Positions 42,712-51,128 of a stretch of DNA of 64,000 bases are shown here, one piece after another. Origin of the DNA: Castellaniella hirudinis_A (GTDB taxonomy: Bacteria; Pseudomonadota; Gammaproteobacteria; Burkholderiales; Burkholderiaceae_B); NCBI RefSeq assembly GCF_047468865.1, contig NZ_JBLGTV010000011.1:1-64000 (forward strand). Reading direction: 5' to 3'. The position numbers and the translations under genes are program-made. Every line of letters starts with the position of its first letter. Position 1 is the stretch's first letter. Under the pieces are notes generated by a model. That model saw nothing but the letters and a program-made list of their open reading frames with translations, searched no databases and had not been told where the DNA came from.

Positions 42712-44084
42712 AGCAATTTCATGCGTTGGGGCTTTCCCTTGATCAGGATGTTTTTCAAGCGCGGAAAAGCCTGATGGGCGATGCGGCGATCCAGGGCCAC
42801 ATACGACACTTGATCCGTGATGCTGATTTTCCCCACCTGCTCGCGCGTCAGCCCGCCATCGCCGGTCAGCGCGCCCAGCAAATCGCCGGGCCGCAGCTTG
42901 GCTTTCTTGCCGCCCAGGATCAGCAGCGTCACCATGGGCGCCTGCTCGGGCGCTTTGCCGGCCCTGGGGGGCGGCAAAGCGACCCAATCCAGGGGTTCCG
43001 CCTGGTGTTTTTCAATGCGCGCCGCCACATGCCGTTCGTCCGCATTGCACAGACTCAGCGCCAGGCCGTGCGCTTGCATGCGCCCCGTGCGGCCAATCCG
43101 GTGCACGTGCACCGCGGGGTCGCGGGCCAAGTCCACATTCATCACCATCGGCAAGGCCGGGATGTCCAGCCCACGCGCCGCCACATCCGTGGCCACCAGC
43201 ACCGTGCAACTGTGATTGGCAAATTGCGCCAGCACATCGTCGCGGTCGCGTTGATCCTTGTCGCCATGCAGCGCCAGGGCACTGAAGCCGGCATGTGCCA
43301 GCCAAGCCGCCAGATCGGCGCATGCCGCCTTGGTATTGCAAAACAACAGCGCCGAAGCCGGCTGATGCTGCAGCAGCAAGCGGCCAACCGCCTCAAACCG
43401 CCGGTCATCCGTCACCTCGTGAAAATGCTGGCGAATCTGGCCCGCAACGTGTGCCGTGTCCACCTGCACCATCGCCGGATCGCGCAACAGCCCGCCGGCA
43501 TCCTGGCGTATCGTATCCGGGTAAGTGGCCGAAAACAGCATCGTCTGCCGCGACGCCGGACACGTGCTGGCCAAGTCCAGCACTTCCGCGAAAAACCCCA
43601 TGTCCACCATGCGGTCGGCCTCGTCCAGTACCAGCGTCCGCACCGCCGACAAATCCAGCGTGGCGCGGTCGCGGTGATCCAGCAAGCGCCCCGGCGTGCC
43701 AACGATGATGTGCGCGCCATGCGCCAGCGATTCTACCTGGGGCCGGGCGGATGCCCCACCGGTCAGGGTCAGCACCTTGATATTGCCCGCCGCCCGCGCC
43801 AGTCGCCGCAGCTCTGCCGCCACCTGCTCGGCCAACTCGCGCGTCGGGCAGATCACCAAGGCCTGCACCGCCCATTGCGCTGGATTCAGGCGATGCAAGA
43901 TGCCCAGACCGAACGCCGCGGTCTTGCCACTCCCCGTCTTGGCTTGCGCGATGAGGTCGCGGCCCTCCAGAATGAGCGGCAGGCTCTGTGCCTGGATGGG
44001 CGTCATGGCCGCGTAGCCCATCTGCGCCAGATTATCCAGCTGGGCGGGACTGAGCGGCAGGGCGGAAAAAGAGGATGAAGTCAC
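42708..44084 (-). CDS. dbpA: ATP-dependent RNA helicase DbpA
   Basis: A 458-residue DEAD-box helicase of the DbpA type, which acts in 50S ribosome assembly by binding 23S rRNA hairpin 92. Core motifs: AKTGSGKTAAFGL, PTRELAEQ, TPGRLLDH, DEADRMVDMGFF, SAT, VATDVAARGLD and HRIGRTGR. The C-terminal about 75 residues (TLLILGGKKAKLRPGDLLGA and KISITDQVSYVALDRR) are the DbpA RNA-binding domain. GTG at 44084 is chosen because it begins at the conserved SSSFSALPLS; the longer frame runs into the upstream palindrome. Confidence 0.93.
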   Translation of the reverse strand: MTSSSFSALPLSPAQLDNLAQMGYAAMTPIQAQSLPLILEGRDLIAQAKTGSGKTAAFGLGILHRLNPAQWAVQALVICPTRELAEQVAAELRRLARAAGNIKVLTLTGGASARPQVESLAHGAHIIVGTPGRLLDHRDRATLDLSAVRTLVLDEADRMVDMGFFAEVLDLASTCPASRQTMLFSATYPDTIRQDAGGLLRDPAMVQVDTAHVAGQIRQHFHEVTDDRRFEAVGRLLLQHQPASALLFCNTKAACADLAAWLAHAGFSALALHGDKDQRDRDDVLAQFANHSCTVLVATDVAARGLDIPALPMVMNVDLARDPAVHVHRIGRTGRMQAHGLALSLCNADERHVAARIEKHQAEPLDWVALPPPRAGKAPEQAPMVTLLILGGKKAKLRPGDLLGALTGDGGLTREQVGKISITDQVSYVALDRRIAHQAFPRLKNILIKGKPQRMKLL

Positions 44085-44144
44085 AGGGCGGGTGCAAAAG
44101 AGTCGAACAGCGCAGTCTAGCGCATATGCGTTGCGCTGCGCTTC

Positions 44145-44188
44145 GATCGGCCAGCGAACAGTCCGCAGGGACTGTTCGCTGGCCGATC
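44145..44188. terminator. Perfect 20-bp inverted repeat after the aldo/keto reductase gene
   Basis: GATCGGCCAGCGAACAGTCC (44145-44164) and its exact complement (44169-44188) surround a GCAG loop. The right arm ends one base before the reductase stop codon. It probably terminates or stabilises that mRNA, but no T-run follows on the minus strand, and it also lies 61 bp upstream of the dbpA start. Confidence 0.6.
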
Positions 44189-45031
44189 TCATCCCTCCAT
44201 CAGATGAAAGCGTTCGGGGTCGGGGCCGATGCGGCCATCCGCCTTGTCCAGCCCCGCGATGCGGGCCATGGCGGCATCATCCAAGTGCAGATTCCATAGG
44301 TTGAAGTTTTCCTCGATCCGGCCCGCATGCGCGGACTTCGGAATCACCATATGGCCCATCTGGATATGCCAGCGCAGAATCACCTGCGCCGGGCTGGCCT
44401 GCAACTGGTGGGCCAGCTCTTGGATGACCGGATCCTGCAGCGCCTGGCCCTGGCCCAACGGGCTCCAGGCCTCCGTTAAAATCTCATGATCCGCATGATA
44501 CGCACGCAACTCAGCCTGCTGGAAATACGGATGCAGCTCGATCTGATTGACCACCGGCAGCACCCCCGTCTTGTCCAACAGCTTCTGCAGATGGTCGATC
44601 TGGAAATTGCACACCCCGATGGACTTTGCCCGGCCATCGTCGCGCATCTGGATCAGGGCCTCCCAGGCCTGCAGATACTGCTTTTCCTTTGGGACGGGCC
44701 AGTGGATCAGGTACAGATCCACATAATCCAGCCGCAGCCGATCCAGGCTTTCCTGCAGGGCGGCCTTGGCGCTGTCCAGCCCATGGCGGTTGTTCCACAG
44801 CTTGGTGGTGATGAATAGTTCTTCGCGCGGCACCCCGCACTGGGCAATCCCCTGACCGACTTCGGTTTCGTTATAGTAGATGTAGGCCGTGTCGATCGAC
44901 CGGTAGCCGGCCTGTACCGCGGCCTGCACGGCCGGGGCGGCCTCGTCGCCGGTTACCTTCCAGGTGCCCAGGCCCAGTTGCGGGGCGCGGCGCCCATCGT
45001 GAAAGGTCAGATAAGGTTGATTGGATGACAT
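44189..45031 (-). CDS. Aldo/keto reductase (2,5-diketo-D-gluconate reductase type)
   Basis: A 280-residue NADPH-dependent TIM-barrel reductase. The catalytic tetrad is visible: Asp and Tyr in SIDTAYIYYNE, Lys in ITTKLWNNRH, His in YLIHWPVPKE. The cofactor region IPKSAHAGRIEENF is near the C-terminus. The start at 45031 (MSSNQPYL) is chosen over the longer frame. Divergent from panB across 128 bp. Substrate unknown; DkgA-like enzymes detoxify aldehydes. Confidence 0.92.
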   Translation of the reverse strand: MSSNQPYLTFHDGRRAPQLGLGTWKVTGDEAAPAVQAAVQAGYRSIDTAYIYYNETEVGQGIAQCGVPREELFITTKLWNNRHGLDSAKAALQESLDRLRLDYVDLYLIHWPVPKEKQYLQAWEALIQMRDDGRAKSIGVCNFQIDHLQKLLDKTGVLPVVNQIELHPYFQQAELRAYHADHEILTEAWSPLGQGQALQDPVIQELAHQLQASPAQVILRWHIQMGHMVIPKSAHAGRIEENFNLWNLHLDDAAMARIAGLDKADGRIGPDPERFHLMEG

Positions 45032-45159
45032 AAAGGTCTCCGATAGTTGGGCGGGCACGCGGCCCGCGGATTGTCGTGCAGCCCGATTGGCCGAGGCCTC
45101 ACCGTGGTGGAAGCCGTCCGGCGCAGCCGCCGACAATGGTTTTTTTCTGGAGTAGATCA

Positions 45160-45987
45160 ATGAGTGTACATAGACCAGCGCAGCGCGTCACGGTGCCCCA
45201 GCTGATGGCTTACAAAGGCACGCGCAAAATTGCGTCGCTGACGGCGTATATCGCCCCCATCGCCCGCTTGCTGGACGAATCCCTGGACATGATTCTGGTG
45301 GGGGATTCCACCGCCATGGTGGGCTACGACCTGCCCGATACCCTGTCCATCACGCCCGAGACCATGGCCGCGCACGCCGCCGCCGTGGTGCGCGCCACCC
45401 GGCAGGCCTGCATCATCGTGGACATGCCGTTTGGCAGCTACCAGCAGTCGCCCGCCCAGGCCTTTGCCAATGCCGCATCCATGATGGCGGCCAGCGGCGT
45501 TTCCGGGGTCAAGCTCGAAGGCGGCCAGGTGCTGGCCGACACCACGCGGTTCCTGGTGGATCGCGGCATCCCGGTGCTGGCCCACGTGGGCCTGATGCCG
45601 CAGTATGTCCATACCATGGGCGGCTTCAAGGCCCAGGGCATGACCGACGCCGCCGCCCGGCGCATCCTGGCGGATGCCCATGCCCATGCCCAGGCCGGGG
45701 CTTTCGGCGTGGTGCTGGAAGGCATCAGCGAACCCCTGGCCCGGCAGATCACGGCGGAACTCGACATCCCCACGATCGGCATCGGGGCGTCCCCGGCGTG
45801 CGACGGCCAGATCCTGGTCACCGAAGACATCCTCGGCCTCAGCGGGGATCGCATCCCGAAGTTCGCCCACCGCTTTGGCGATGCCGCCCAGGTCATCCGC
45901 GACGCGGTGGGCGCCTATGCCCAATCCGTGCGGGAAGAATCATTTCCCACGCTAGATCATTGCTTTGGCGTGCGGTCAAAGGCCTAA
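45160..45987 (+). CDS. panB: 3-methyl-2-oxobutanoate hydroxymethyltransferase
   Basis: First committed step of pantothenate synthesis, transferring a hydroxymethyl group from 5,10-methylene-THF to ketoisovalerate. The 275-residue barrel shows LVGDSTAMVGYD, VDMPFGSY, VKLEGG, HVGLMPQ and IGIGASPACDGQILV, all PanB signatures. The start at 45160 (MSVHRPAQ) agrees with family length. No panC follows; it stands alone beside a LysR gene. Confidence 0.95.
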   Translation: MSVHRPAQRVTVPQLMAYKGTRKIASLTAYIAPIARLLDESLDMILVGDSTAMVGYDLPDTLSITPETMAAHAAAVVRATRQACIIVDMPFGSYQQSPAQAFANAASMMAASGVSGVKLEGGQVLADTTRFLVDRGIPVLAHVGLMPQYVHTMGGFKAQGMTDAAARRILADAHAHAQAGAFGVVLEGISEPLARQITAELDIPTIGIGASPACDGQILVTEDILGLSGDRIPKFAHRFGDAAQVIRDAVGAYAQSVREESFPTLDHCFGVRSKA

Positions 45988-46065
45988 CATATTAGAATTG
46001 ATGATTTCAATCGGGGTATGCATGAGGTCGGCGATCCGGCGCCCGGCATGCCTCCTGACCGCATT

Positions 46066-47037
46066 ATGGAAATTCGCCAACTCGAAGCGCTCAACGCGGT
46101 GGTCACCAGTGGCAGTGTCACGGCGGCGGGCCGCCTGTTGGGGCGCTCTCAGCCCGTCGTCAGCCGCCAGGTCAGCGACCTCGAAGCCGAACTCGGCTTC
46201 GTGCTGTTCGAACGCACCCGCCCCACGATCACCCTCACCGAGGCCGGCGTCCAGTTCTACCAGGATGTCCGCAGCATTCTGGCCGATTTGCATCAGCTGC
46301 AATCCCATGTCATGGGCATGCGCAGCGGCGAGATCCGGCCTTTGCGCATCCTGGCCACCTCCGATCTGGCCCAGGGCCTGCTGCCCGTGGCCCTGGCCCT
46401 GGTCGACCGCTTCAATGCCGTGTTTCCCCAGAAGCTTATTCTCGAAGAATCCGTCTACGAAGTCACCGCCCGCGGCATCCTCGAACGCCGCGCCGATTTC
46501 GCCCTTATCAATCTCCCCATCGATATCGAGGGTCTGCAGGTGCACTGGTGCGGGCAGGCGCCGTGCCAGTTGGCCCTGCCGGCCGCCCACCCGCTGGCCG
46601 GGCAGCCCATCATCCACCTCGAAGACATCCACAATACGGATGTCATCACATTGCTGGGGCGCTATCGCATGCGCTTTCACCTGATCAACAGTCTGGTGCA
46701 GCTGACCTCGCGCGATAAGCGCCGCCACATCGAAGTCTCCAGCCAGCAGACCGCCCTGTCCATGGTGCGGGCGGGCCTTGGGGTCGCCTTGATCGACCCC
46801 TTTACGGTGCCGTCTTTCGCCGCCGGCGATATTGTCGTGCGGCCCATCGCCACCGACATCCCCTATCGCATCGGGGTCGTGTCGCCCGTGGGGCACTTGC
46901 TGACTGAAGGCGCCAGCCGCCTGATCCGCGGCCTGTATACGCACGTCCGCAGCACGGTGCCGCAGTACCTGGATACCGATGTCAATGGCCTGCAGGCCCA
47001 GACCGTCGTGCCCCAGGCCAACTTGAAACACGCCTGA
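46066..47037 (+). CDS. LysR-family transcriptional regulator
   Basis: A 323-residue LTTR. The N-terminal HTH (MEIRQLEALNAVVTSGSVTA; LGRSQPVVSRQVSDLEAELG) is followed by a typical effector domain. The start at 46066 is chosen because MEIRQLEAL is the usual LTTR beginning; a start at 46018 adds a non-conserved leader. It follows panB by 78 bp on the same strand and precedes rmuC. Target genes and inducer are not evident. Confidence 0.9.
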   Translation: MEIRQLEALNAVVTSGSVTAAGRLLGRSQPVVSRQVSDLEAELGFVLFERTRPTITLTEAGVQFYQDVRSILADLHQLQSHVMGMRSGEIRPLRILATSDLAQGLLPVALALVDRFNAVFPQKLILEESVYEVTARGILERRADFALINLPIDIEGLQVHWCGQAPCQLALPAAHPLAGQPIIHLEDIHNTDVITLLGRYRMRFHLINSLVQLTSRDKRRHIEVSSQQTALSMVRAGLGVALIDPFTVPSFAAGDIVVRPIATDIPYRIGVVSPVGHLLTEGASRLIRGLYTHVRSTVPQYLDTDVNGLQAQTVVPQANLKHA

Positions 47038-47061
47038 CCGGCCCGGTAGCCGTTGCCCGAA

Positions 47062-48408
47062 ATGCCTTTGTGGTTGTCGCCCCAACTTCCCTGGCTGCTG
47101 CTGGCCGTCGTGCTGGGCTGCGGCGCGGGGTGGTGGCTGGGCCGCCGGCGGGTGCCGGGCCTGCAGGCCGACCTGCAGGCGCGCGATCTGGCGCTTGCCC
47201 GGCTGCGGGCCGAACACCAGGAAAAACTGGCGGCGCTGGCCGAGGCCCGGCAAGCCTTCGAGCAATCCAAAACCGTGATGCAGGCGGAGTTCCGGCAACT
47301 GGCCCAGCAGGTGCTGGAGGAAAAAGCCCGGACGTTTTCCGCCAGAAGCCAGGCTTCCCTGGAAGGCCTGCTGCGGCCCTTTCGTGAACAGATCGACCAT
47401 TTCCAGAAGCGCGTCAACGATGTCCATGACGCGTCGGCGCGGGGCCAGGCCCGGCTGGGTGCGGAAATCCGCCAGGTGCTGGATGTCGGCCTGAAAATGA
47501 GCGCCGAGGCCCAGACCCTGGCCACCGCCCTGAAGGGCGACAAGAAAACCACGGGCAACTGGGGGGAAGTCCAGCTGGAACGCAGTCTGCAGCTGGCCGG
47601 CCTGATGCCCGGCGACCACTATCAGGCGCAGGCCAGTTTCCGGGATGGCGCGGGCAACCGTCTGCAGCCGGATTTCGTCATCAAGCTGCCCGGCGACAAA
47701 CACCTGGTCATTGACAGCAAGGTCTCCCTGGTCGACTACGACCGCGCCGTCGCGGCCGAGACCGATGCCGCCCGCGCAGCCGCCCTGGCGGCCCATGTGC
47801 AGGCCGTGCGCCACCATATGGACGACCTGGCCCGCAAGGACTACAGCAACCTGATCGGCATCAAGAGCCCCAGTTTCGTGCTGATGTTCATGCCGATCGA
47901 GCCCGCCTACATCGAGGCCCTGAGGCAGCAGCGCGATTTGTTCGACCATGGCTACCGCCACGACGTGATCCTGGTGTCGCATACCACGCTGATGCCCATT
48001 CTGCGCACCGTGGCCAACCTGTGGGTGATGGCCCGCAGCAATGAACAAAGCCGTGTGCTGTGCGACATGGCGGGCGGCCTGTACAACCAGGTGGCCACCG
48101 TGGCCGAACGCCTGCAGAAATTGGGCAACACCCTGAACACCGCCAGCGCGCAATACAACAGCGCGGTGGTGGCGGTGGCGGGCCAGCAGGGGCTGTATGG
48201 CAAGGCGGGCCGCTTTGCCGAGTTCTCCACCAAGGCCAGCAAGCCGCTGCCCGCCCTGACGCCGCTGCACGCCGATATCGACGTGCAGCGTTTGCAGATC
48301 ATCTTGCCCGAACCCGAACCCGAACCCGAACCCATGTCCGAAGCCGGGCACAAGGCCGCGCCCGAACCGGCCTTGCGCCCGGACGCCTTCGGCCCCCACG
48401 CGCCATGA
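47062..48408 (+). CDS. rmuC: DNA recombination protein RmuC
   Basis: RmuC limits recombination at inverted repeats and has a PD-(D/E)XK-like nuclease core. A single N-terminal membrane helix (WLLLAVVLGCGAGWWLG), a coiled coil (about residues 30-90) and the conserved block KTTGNWGEVQLER, QPDFVIKLPGDKHLVIDSK and FVLMFMPIEPAY are all seen. ATG at 47062 is preferred; a TTG at 47053 is in frame. The acidic-proline tail is encoded by a 6-bp tandem repeat. Its stop overlaps the next gene (ATGA). Confidence 0.93.
   Translation: MPLWLSPQLPWLLLAVVLGCGAGWWLGRRRVPGLQADLQARDLALARLRAEHQEKLAALAEARQAFEQSKTVMQAEFRQLAQQVLEEKARTFSARSQASLEGLLRPFREQIDHFQKRVNDVHDASARGQARLGAEIRQVLDVGLKMSAEAQTLATALKGDKKTTGNWGEVQLERSLQLAGLMPGDHYQAQASFRDGAGNRLQPDFVIKLPGDKHLVIDSKVSLVDYDRAVAAETDAARAAALAAHVQAVRHHMDDLARKDYSNLIGIKSPSFVLMFMPIEPAYIEALRQQRDLFDHGYRHDVILVSHTTLMPILRTVANLWVMARSNEQSRVLCDMAGGLYNQVATVAERLQKLGNTLNTASAQYNSAVVAVAGQQGLYGKAGRFAEFSTKASKPLPALTPLHADIDVQRLQIILPEPEPEPEPMSEAGHKAAPEPALRPDAFGPHAP
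48303..48332 (+). repeat. Hexanucleotide (CCCGAA) tandem repeat in rmuC
   Basis: About four and a half units of CCCGAA, in frame, encode Pro-Glu repeats near the C-terminus. Copy-number change would alter the tail by two residues per unit without a frameshift. Confidence 0.75.
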
Positions 48409-49034
48409 CCGATGCCGATACCTATACCGAACTGATCCATCTTTTGAACCGGCAGGGTTGGGCGGTCATCGACACGGTGGTGCCGGCGCCGTGGCAGGCC
48501 GGCTTGCTGGCGCAGGCCCGACAGTGGTGGGCGGCGGGGCAATTTACCGTGGGTGAAATCGGCCGCAGCGACACCGGCGCGCACCAGCCGACGATACGCG
48601 GCGATTCGATTTGTTGGGTACGGCCCGATGCCGATATCGCCGCGCATCCCTTTTTCGCCTGGATGCGGCAGTTTCGCCGGGTGCTGAATGAGGATTACGG
48701 CATGGGTTTGCGCAGCCAGGAATTCCACTTTGCGCGCTACGACGCCGGCGCCGGATACAAAAAGCACATCGACCAGCATCGGGGCACCGATCACCGCAAG
48801 GTATCCATCGTGCTGTATCTGAACCCGGATTGGGATGCGCGTGACGGGGGAGAACTCTGCCTCTATGACCCGTATCGCCCGGAAGTCGAGATCCAGCGTT
48901 TCGCGCCCGTGGGCGGGCGGCTGGCGGTTTTCGTCAGCGGCGTGATGCCGCATCAGGTGATGCCCGCTCAGGCCACCCGCTGGAGCCTGACCGGCTGGCT
49001 GCGCACCGATCCCATTCCCGGGGTGCCCGAATAG
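48405..49034 (+). CDS. 2OG-Fe(II) oxygenase, prolyl-hydroxylase type
   Basis: A 209-residue iron/2-oxoglutarate-dependent dioxygenase. The facial triad is visible: HxD in KKHIDQH and the distal His in SGVMPHQVMP, with the 2OG-binding Arg in ATRWSLTGWLR. FHFARYDAGAGYKKH and SIVLYLNPDW place it in the PHD/P4H branch, where bacterial relatives hydroxylate proline in EF-Tu. That substrate is inference. It starts inside the rmuC stop, so the two are translationally coupled. Confidence 0.9.
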   Translation: MTDADTYTELIHLLNRQGWAVIDTVVPAPWQAGLLAQARQWWAAGQFTVGEIGRSDTGAHQPTIRGDSICWVRPDADIAAHPFFAWMRQFRRVLNEDYGMGLRSQEFHFARYDAGAGYKKHIDQHRGTDHRKVSIVLYLNPDWDARDGGELCLYDPYRPEVEIQRFAPVGGRLAVFVSGVMPHQVMPAQATRWSLTGWLRTDPIPGVPE

Positions 49035-49173
49035 GCCGCGGGCCACATCGCCGCGCATTGCCCTGGATGCGGTGGATACCGGGCGATGCGGCAAGTGCCG
49101 CGCCCGTCGCCGGGGTGTTCGGCGCGGCTGTGAGCCGGGCGGGGTGCGGACAGGCAGGCCTGCTGGTTCAGAA

Positions 49174-49485
49174 TCAAAAGGGGGGATCGTCGTCCAAGGC
49201 GTCGCTGTCCAAGGCATCGCCGTCCTGGCGGGGGACGTCCCGGGCGGCGGCGTCCTGGCGCGCCGGATCCGGGATGTCGGCGGTGTCCAGGGCTTCGGCC
49301 AGGGCTTTTTCCACCGCGTCGATCCGCTGCTTGCAGACCTTGTAGGCCGCCACCGATTCGTTCACGATATCCAGCAGGTCGTCGATGTTGGGTTCGGTCT
49401 GGTCGCGCAGCGTGCTGGCGTGGCGTTGCAGCACATCGTAGGCTTGGCGGAAATTCTTGGGCTGGGCAGTCGCTTTGCTGGTCAT
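49174..49485 (-). CDS. xseB: Exonuclease VII small subunit
   Basis: A 103-residue protein with the XseB helical hairpin: NFRQAYDVLQRHASTLRDQ and NIDDLLDIVNESVAAYKVCK, then a coiled RIDAVEKALAEAL. The acidic tail (DSDALDDDPPF) is typical. Its ATG overlaps the xseA stop, so stoichiometry is probably set by coupling with the large subunit. Confidence 0.9.
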   Translation of the reverse strand: MTSKATAQPKNFRQAYDVLQRHASTLRDQTEPNIDDLLDIVNESVAAYKVCKQRIDAVEKALAEALDTADIPDPARQDAAARDVPRQDGDALDSDALDDDPPF

Positions 49486-51080
49486 GATGGGGTCACGGGC
49501 AAGCGCCCGTCCTTGAATTCGAGGGTGAGTCGGGGTTGGGCCTGGGCTTGGGCCAGGCTGGTCAGCGGTTGCTGGTCGGGGGCGCGCACAATGACGAAGC
49601 CGCGCGCCAGGGTTTTTTCCGGCCCCTGGCCCATGATTTCGCGCAGTAGGCCTTCGGTGCCGGATCGCGCCTCGCGCAGGGTCGTCCGGGCACGCTCAAA
49701 GACCCATTGCAATTGGGTGCCGGCCCGCTGGGCCGCCAGGTGATGCTGCGCGGCGGATTGCGCCAGCACCGCCTGGAAGGCGCGTTCGGATTGGGCCTGG
49801 GCGCGCTGGATATGCTGCTGGGCTTGGCGCTGCACGGCATGCGCCAACTGCGGCGCCTGGCGGGCGGCCGCCGTCACGTGCTGGCGGGCGGCCTCGCGGA
49901 TGCGGCTGTGCAGCAGGCCGGTGGCCGCGTCGGCCTGGTGGATCGCGGCCTGCGCCTGCCCGAATATCCCCTGCGCCAGCGCCACCGTTTCGCGCACGCG
50001 CTGTACGATGCGCTGCTCGATCCCGGCGATGACTTTGCTGGGCGTGTCAAAGCGCGCATGAGCGACCTCGTCCGCCAGGGTATTGTCGCGTTCATGGCCG
50101 ATCCCGGTCAGCACGGGGATGTCCAGATCGCAGATGACGCGTGCCAGGTCGTAGTCGTCCAGCCAGGCCAGGTCGCTGACGGCCCCGCCGCCCCGGATCA
50201 GCGCCACGGCGTCCGGCGTCTGTCCGCCGGGAAACTGCGCCAGGGCGGCCTGCAGCGCCGCCACGATTTCCCGCGCCGCCCCTTCGCCCTGGAACCGGCT
50301 GTGGGCGTAGACGAAACGGCACACGCCGCAGCGCTGCAGGCGCTCGGCTTCGCGGTGGAAATCCCCCAGACCGGCCGCCTGGGCCGGGGCGATCACCAGC
50401 ACGCAGCGGTAGTCCCAGGGCGCGGGCCGCTGGCGGTTCTGGTCGAATACCCCTTCGCGCTGCAGGCGTGCGCGGATTTCCCGACGGCGGGCTTCCATCT
50501 GGCCCAGCGTGTATTCGGCGTCGATGGCGTCGATCCGCAGGCTGAAGCCGTACTGCGCATGAAATACCGGCTGGGCGCGCACCAACAGCTTCATGCCGGC
50601 CCCCAGCACGGCCCCGGTGGCGTGTTCGAAGGCCGGCAGAATGCGGCTGGCCACGGATTCCCAGATCATGGCGCGGGCCTTGGCCAGGGGGCGGCCGTCG
50701 GCATCGCGCTCGGTTACTTCCAGGTACACGTGGCCGCGCGCCCGGGCCTCGGAGATTTCGACGATCGTCCACACGCCCTGGGCGTAGGCCTGGCTGATCA
50801 GGGCGTCCACGCCCTGCAGCAGCCGGGACAGGGAGATGCCGCGCACGGCGGCCACCGCCGTGCCGGTTGCGGGACTGTCCGGCACGGCGGGGGCGGTCTC
50901 CGGGGCCAATGCAATGGGCAGCGCCCCCTGAAGCGCGTCGGCGGACAGCCAGCGGGCGAACGGAGCCGGATCCATGCCGTCCTGGATGTACCAGCGTTTA
51001 CTGTCCCAGTCGAAGCGCGCGCCCAGGGACTTGGCCTGGTCTTTTTCGCGGTAGGGGACGTCGAGAAACCGTCGGTTCAT
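49482..51080 (-). CDS. xseA: Exonuclease VII large subunit with N-terminal DUF5710-like domain
   Basis: Large subunit of the single-strand-specific exonuclease VII. Residues 1-45 (RFLDVPYREKDQAKSLGARF...KRWYI) match DUF5710, a small domain found in DNA-processing proteins; the enzyme proper begins near 80 with the OB-fold (ISLSRLLQGVDALISQAYAQ, GHVYLEVTERD). The catalytic region has ALIRGGGAVSDLAWLDDYDL, TGIGHERDNTLADEVAHARF and a long coiled coil. At 532 residues it is longer than the usual 400-460 because of the extra domain and an Ala/Pro linker. Confidence 0.93.
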   Translation of the reverse strand: MNRRFLDVPYREKDQAKSLGARFDWDSKRWYIQDGMDPAPFARWLSADALQGALPIALAPETAPAVPDSPATGTAVAAVRGISLSRLLQGVDALISQAYAQGVWTIVEISEARARGHVYLEVTERDADGRPLAKARAMIWESVASRILPAFEHATGAVLGAGMKLLVRAQPVFHAQYGFSLRIDAIDAEYTLGQMEARRREIRARLQREGVFDQNRQRPAPWDYRCVLVIAPAQAAGLGDFHREAERLQRCGVCRFVYAHSRFQGEGAAREIVAALQAALAQFPGGQTPDAVALIRGGGAVSDLAWLDDYDLARVICDLDIPVLTGIGHERDNTLADEVAHARFDTPSKVIAGIEQRIVQRVRETVALAQGIFGQAQAAIHQADAATGLLHSRIREAARQHVTAAARQAPQLAHAVQRQAQQHIQRAQAQSERAFQAVLAQSAAQHHLAAQRAGTQLQWVFERARTTLREARSGTEGLLREIMGQGPEKTLARGFVIVRAPDQQPLTSLAQAQAQPRLTLEFKDGRLPVTPS

Positions 51081-51128
51081 GGCTGTGCGCGGGATACTGC
51101 CCGGCGGGACGGGCGTCCGGGCCGCGTG

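Noticed and set aside
44145..44188. Phage or integrative-element attachment site
   Set aside because: No second copy or integrase was seen nearby; a hairpin at a transcript end is simpler.
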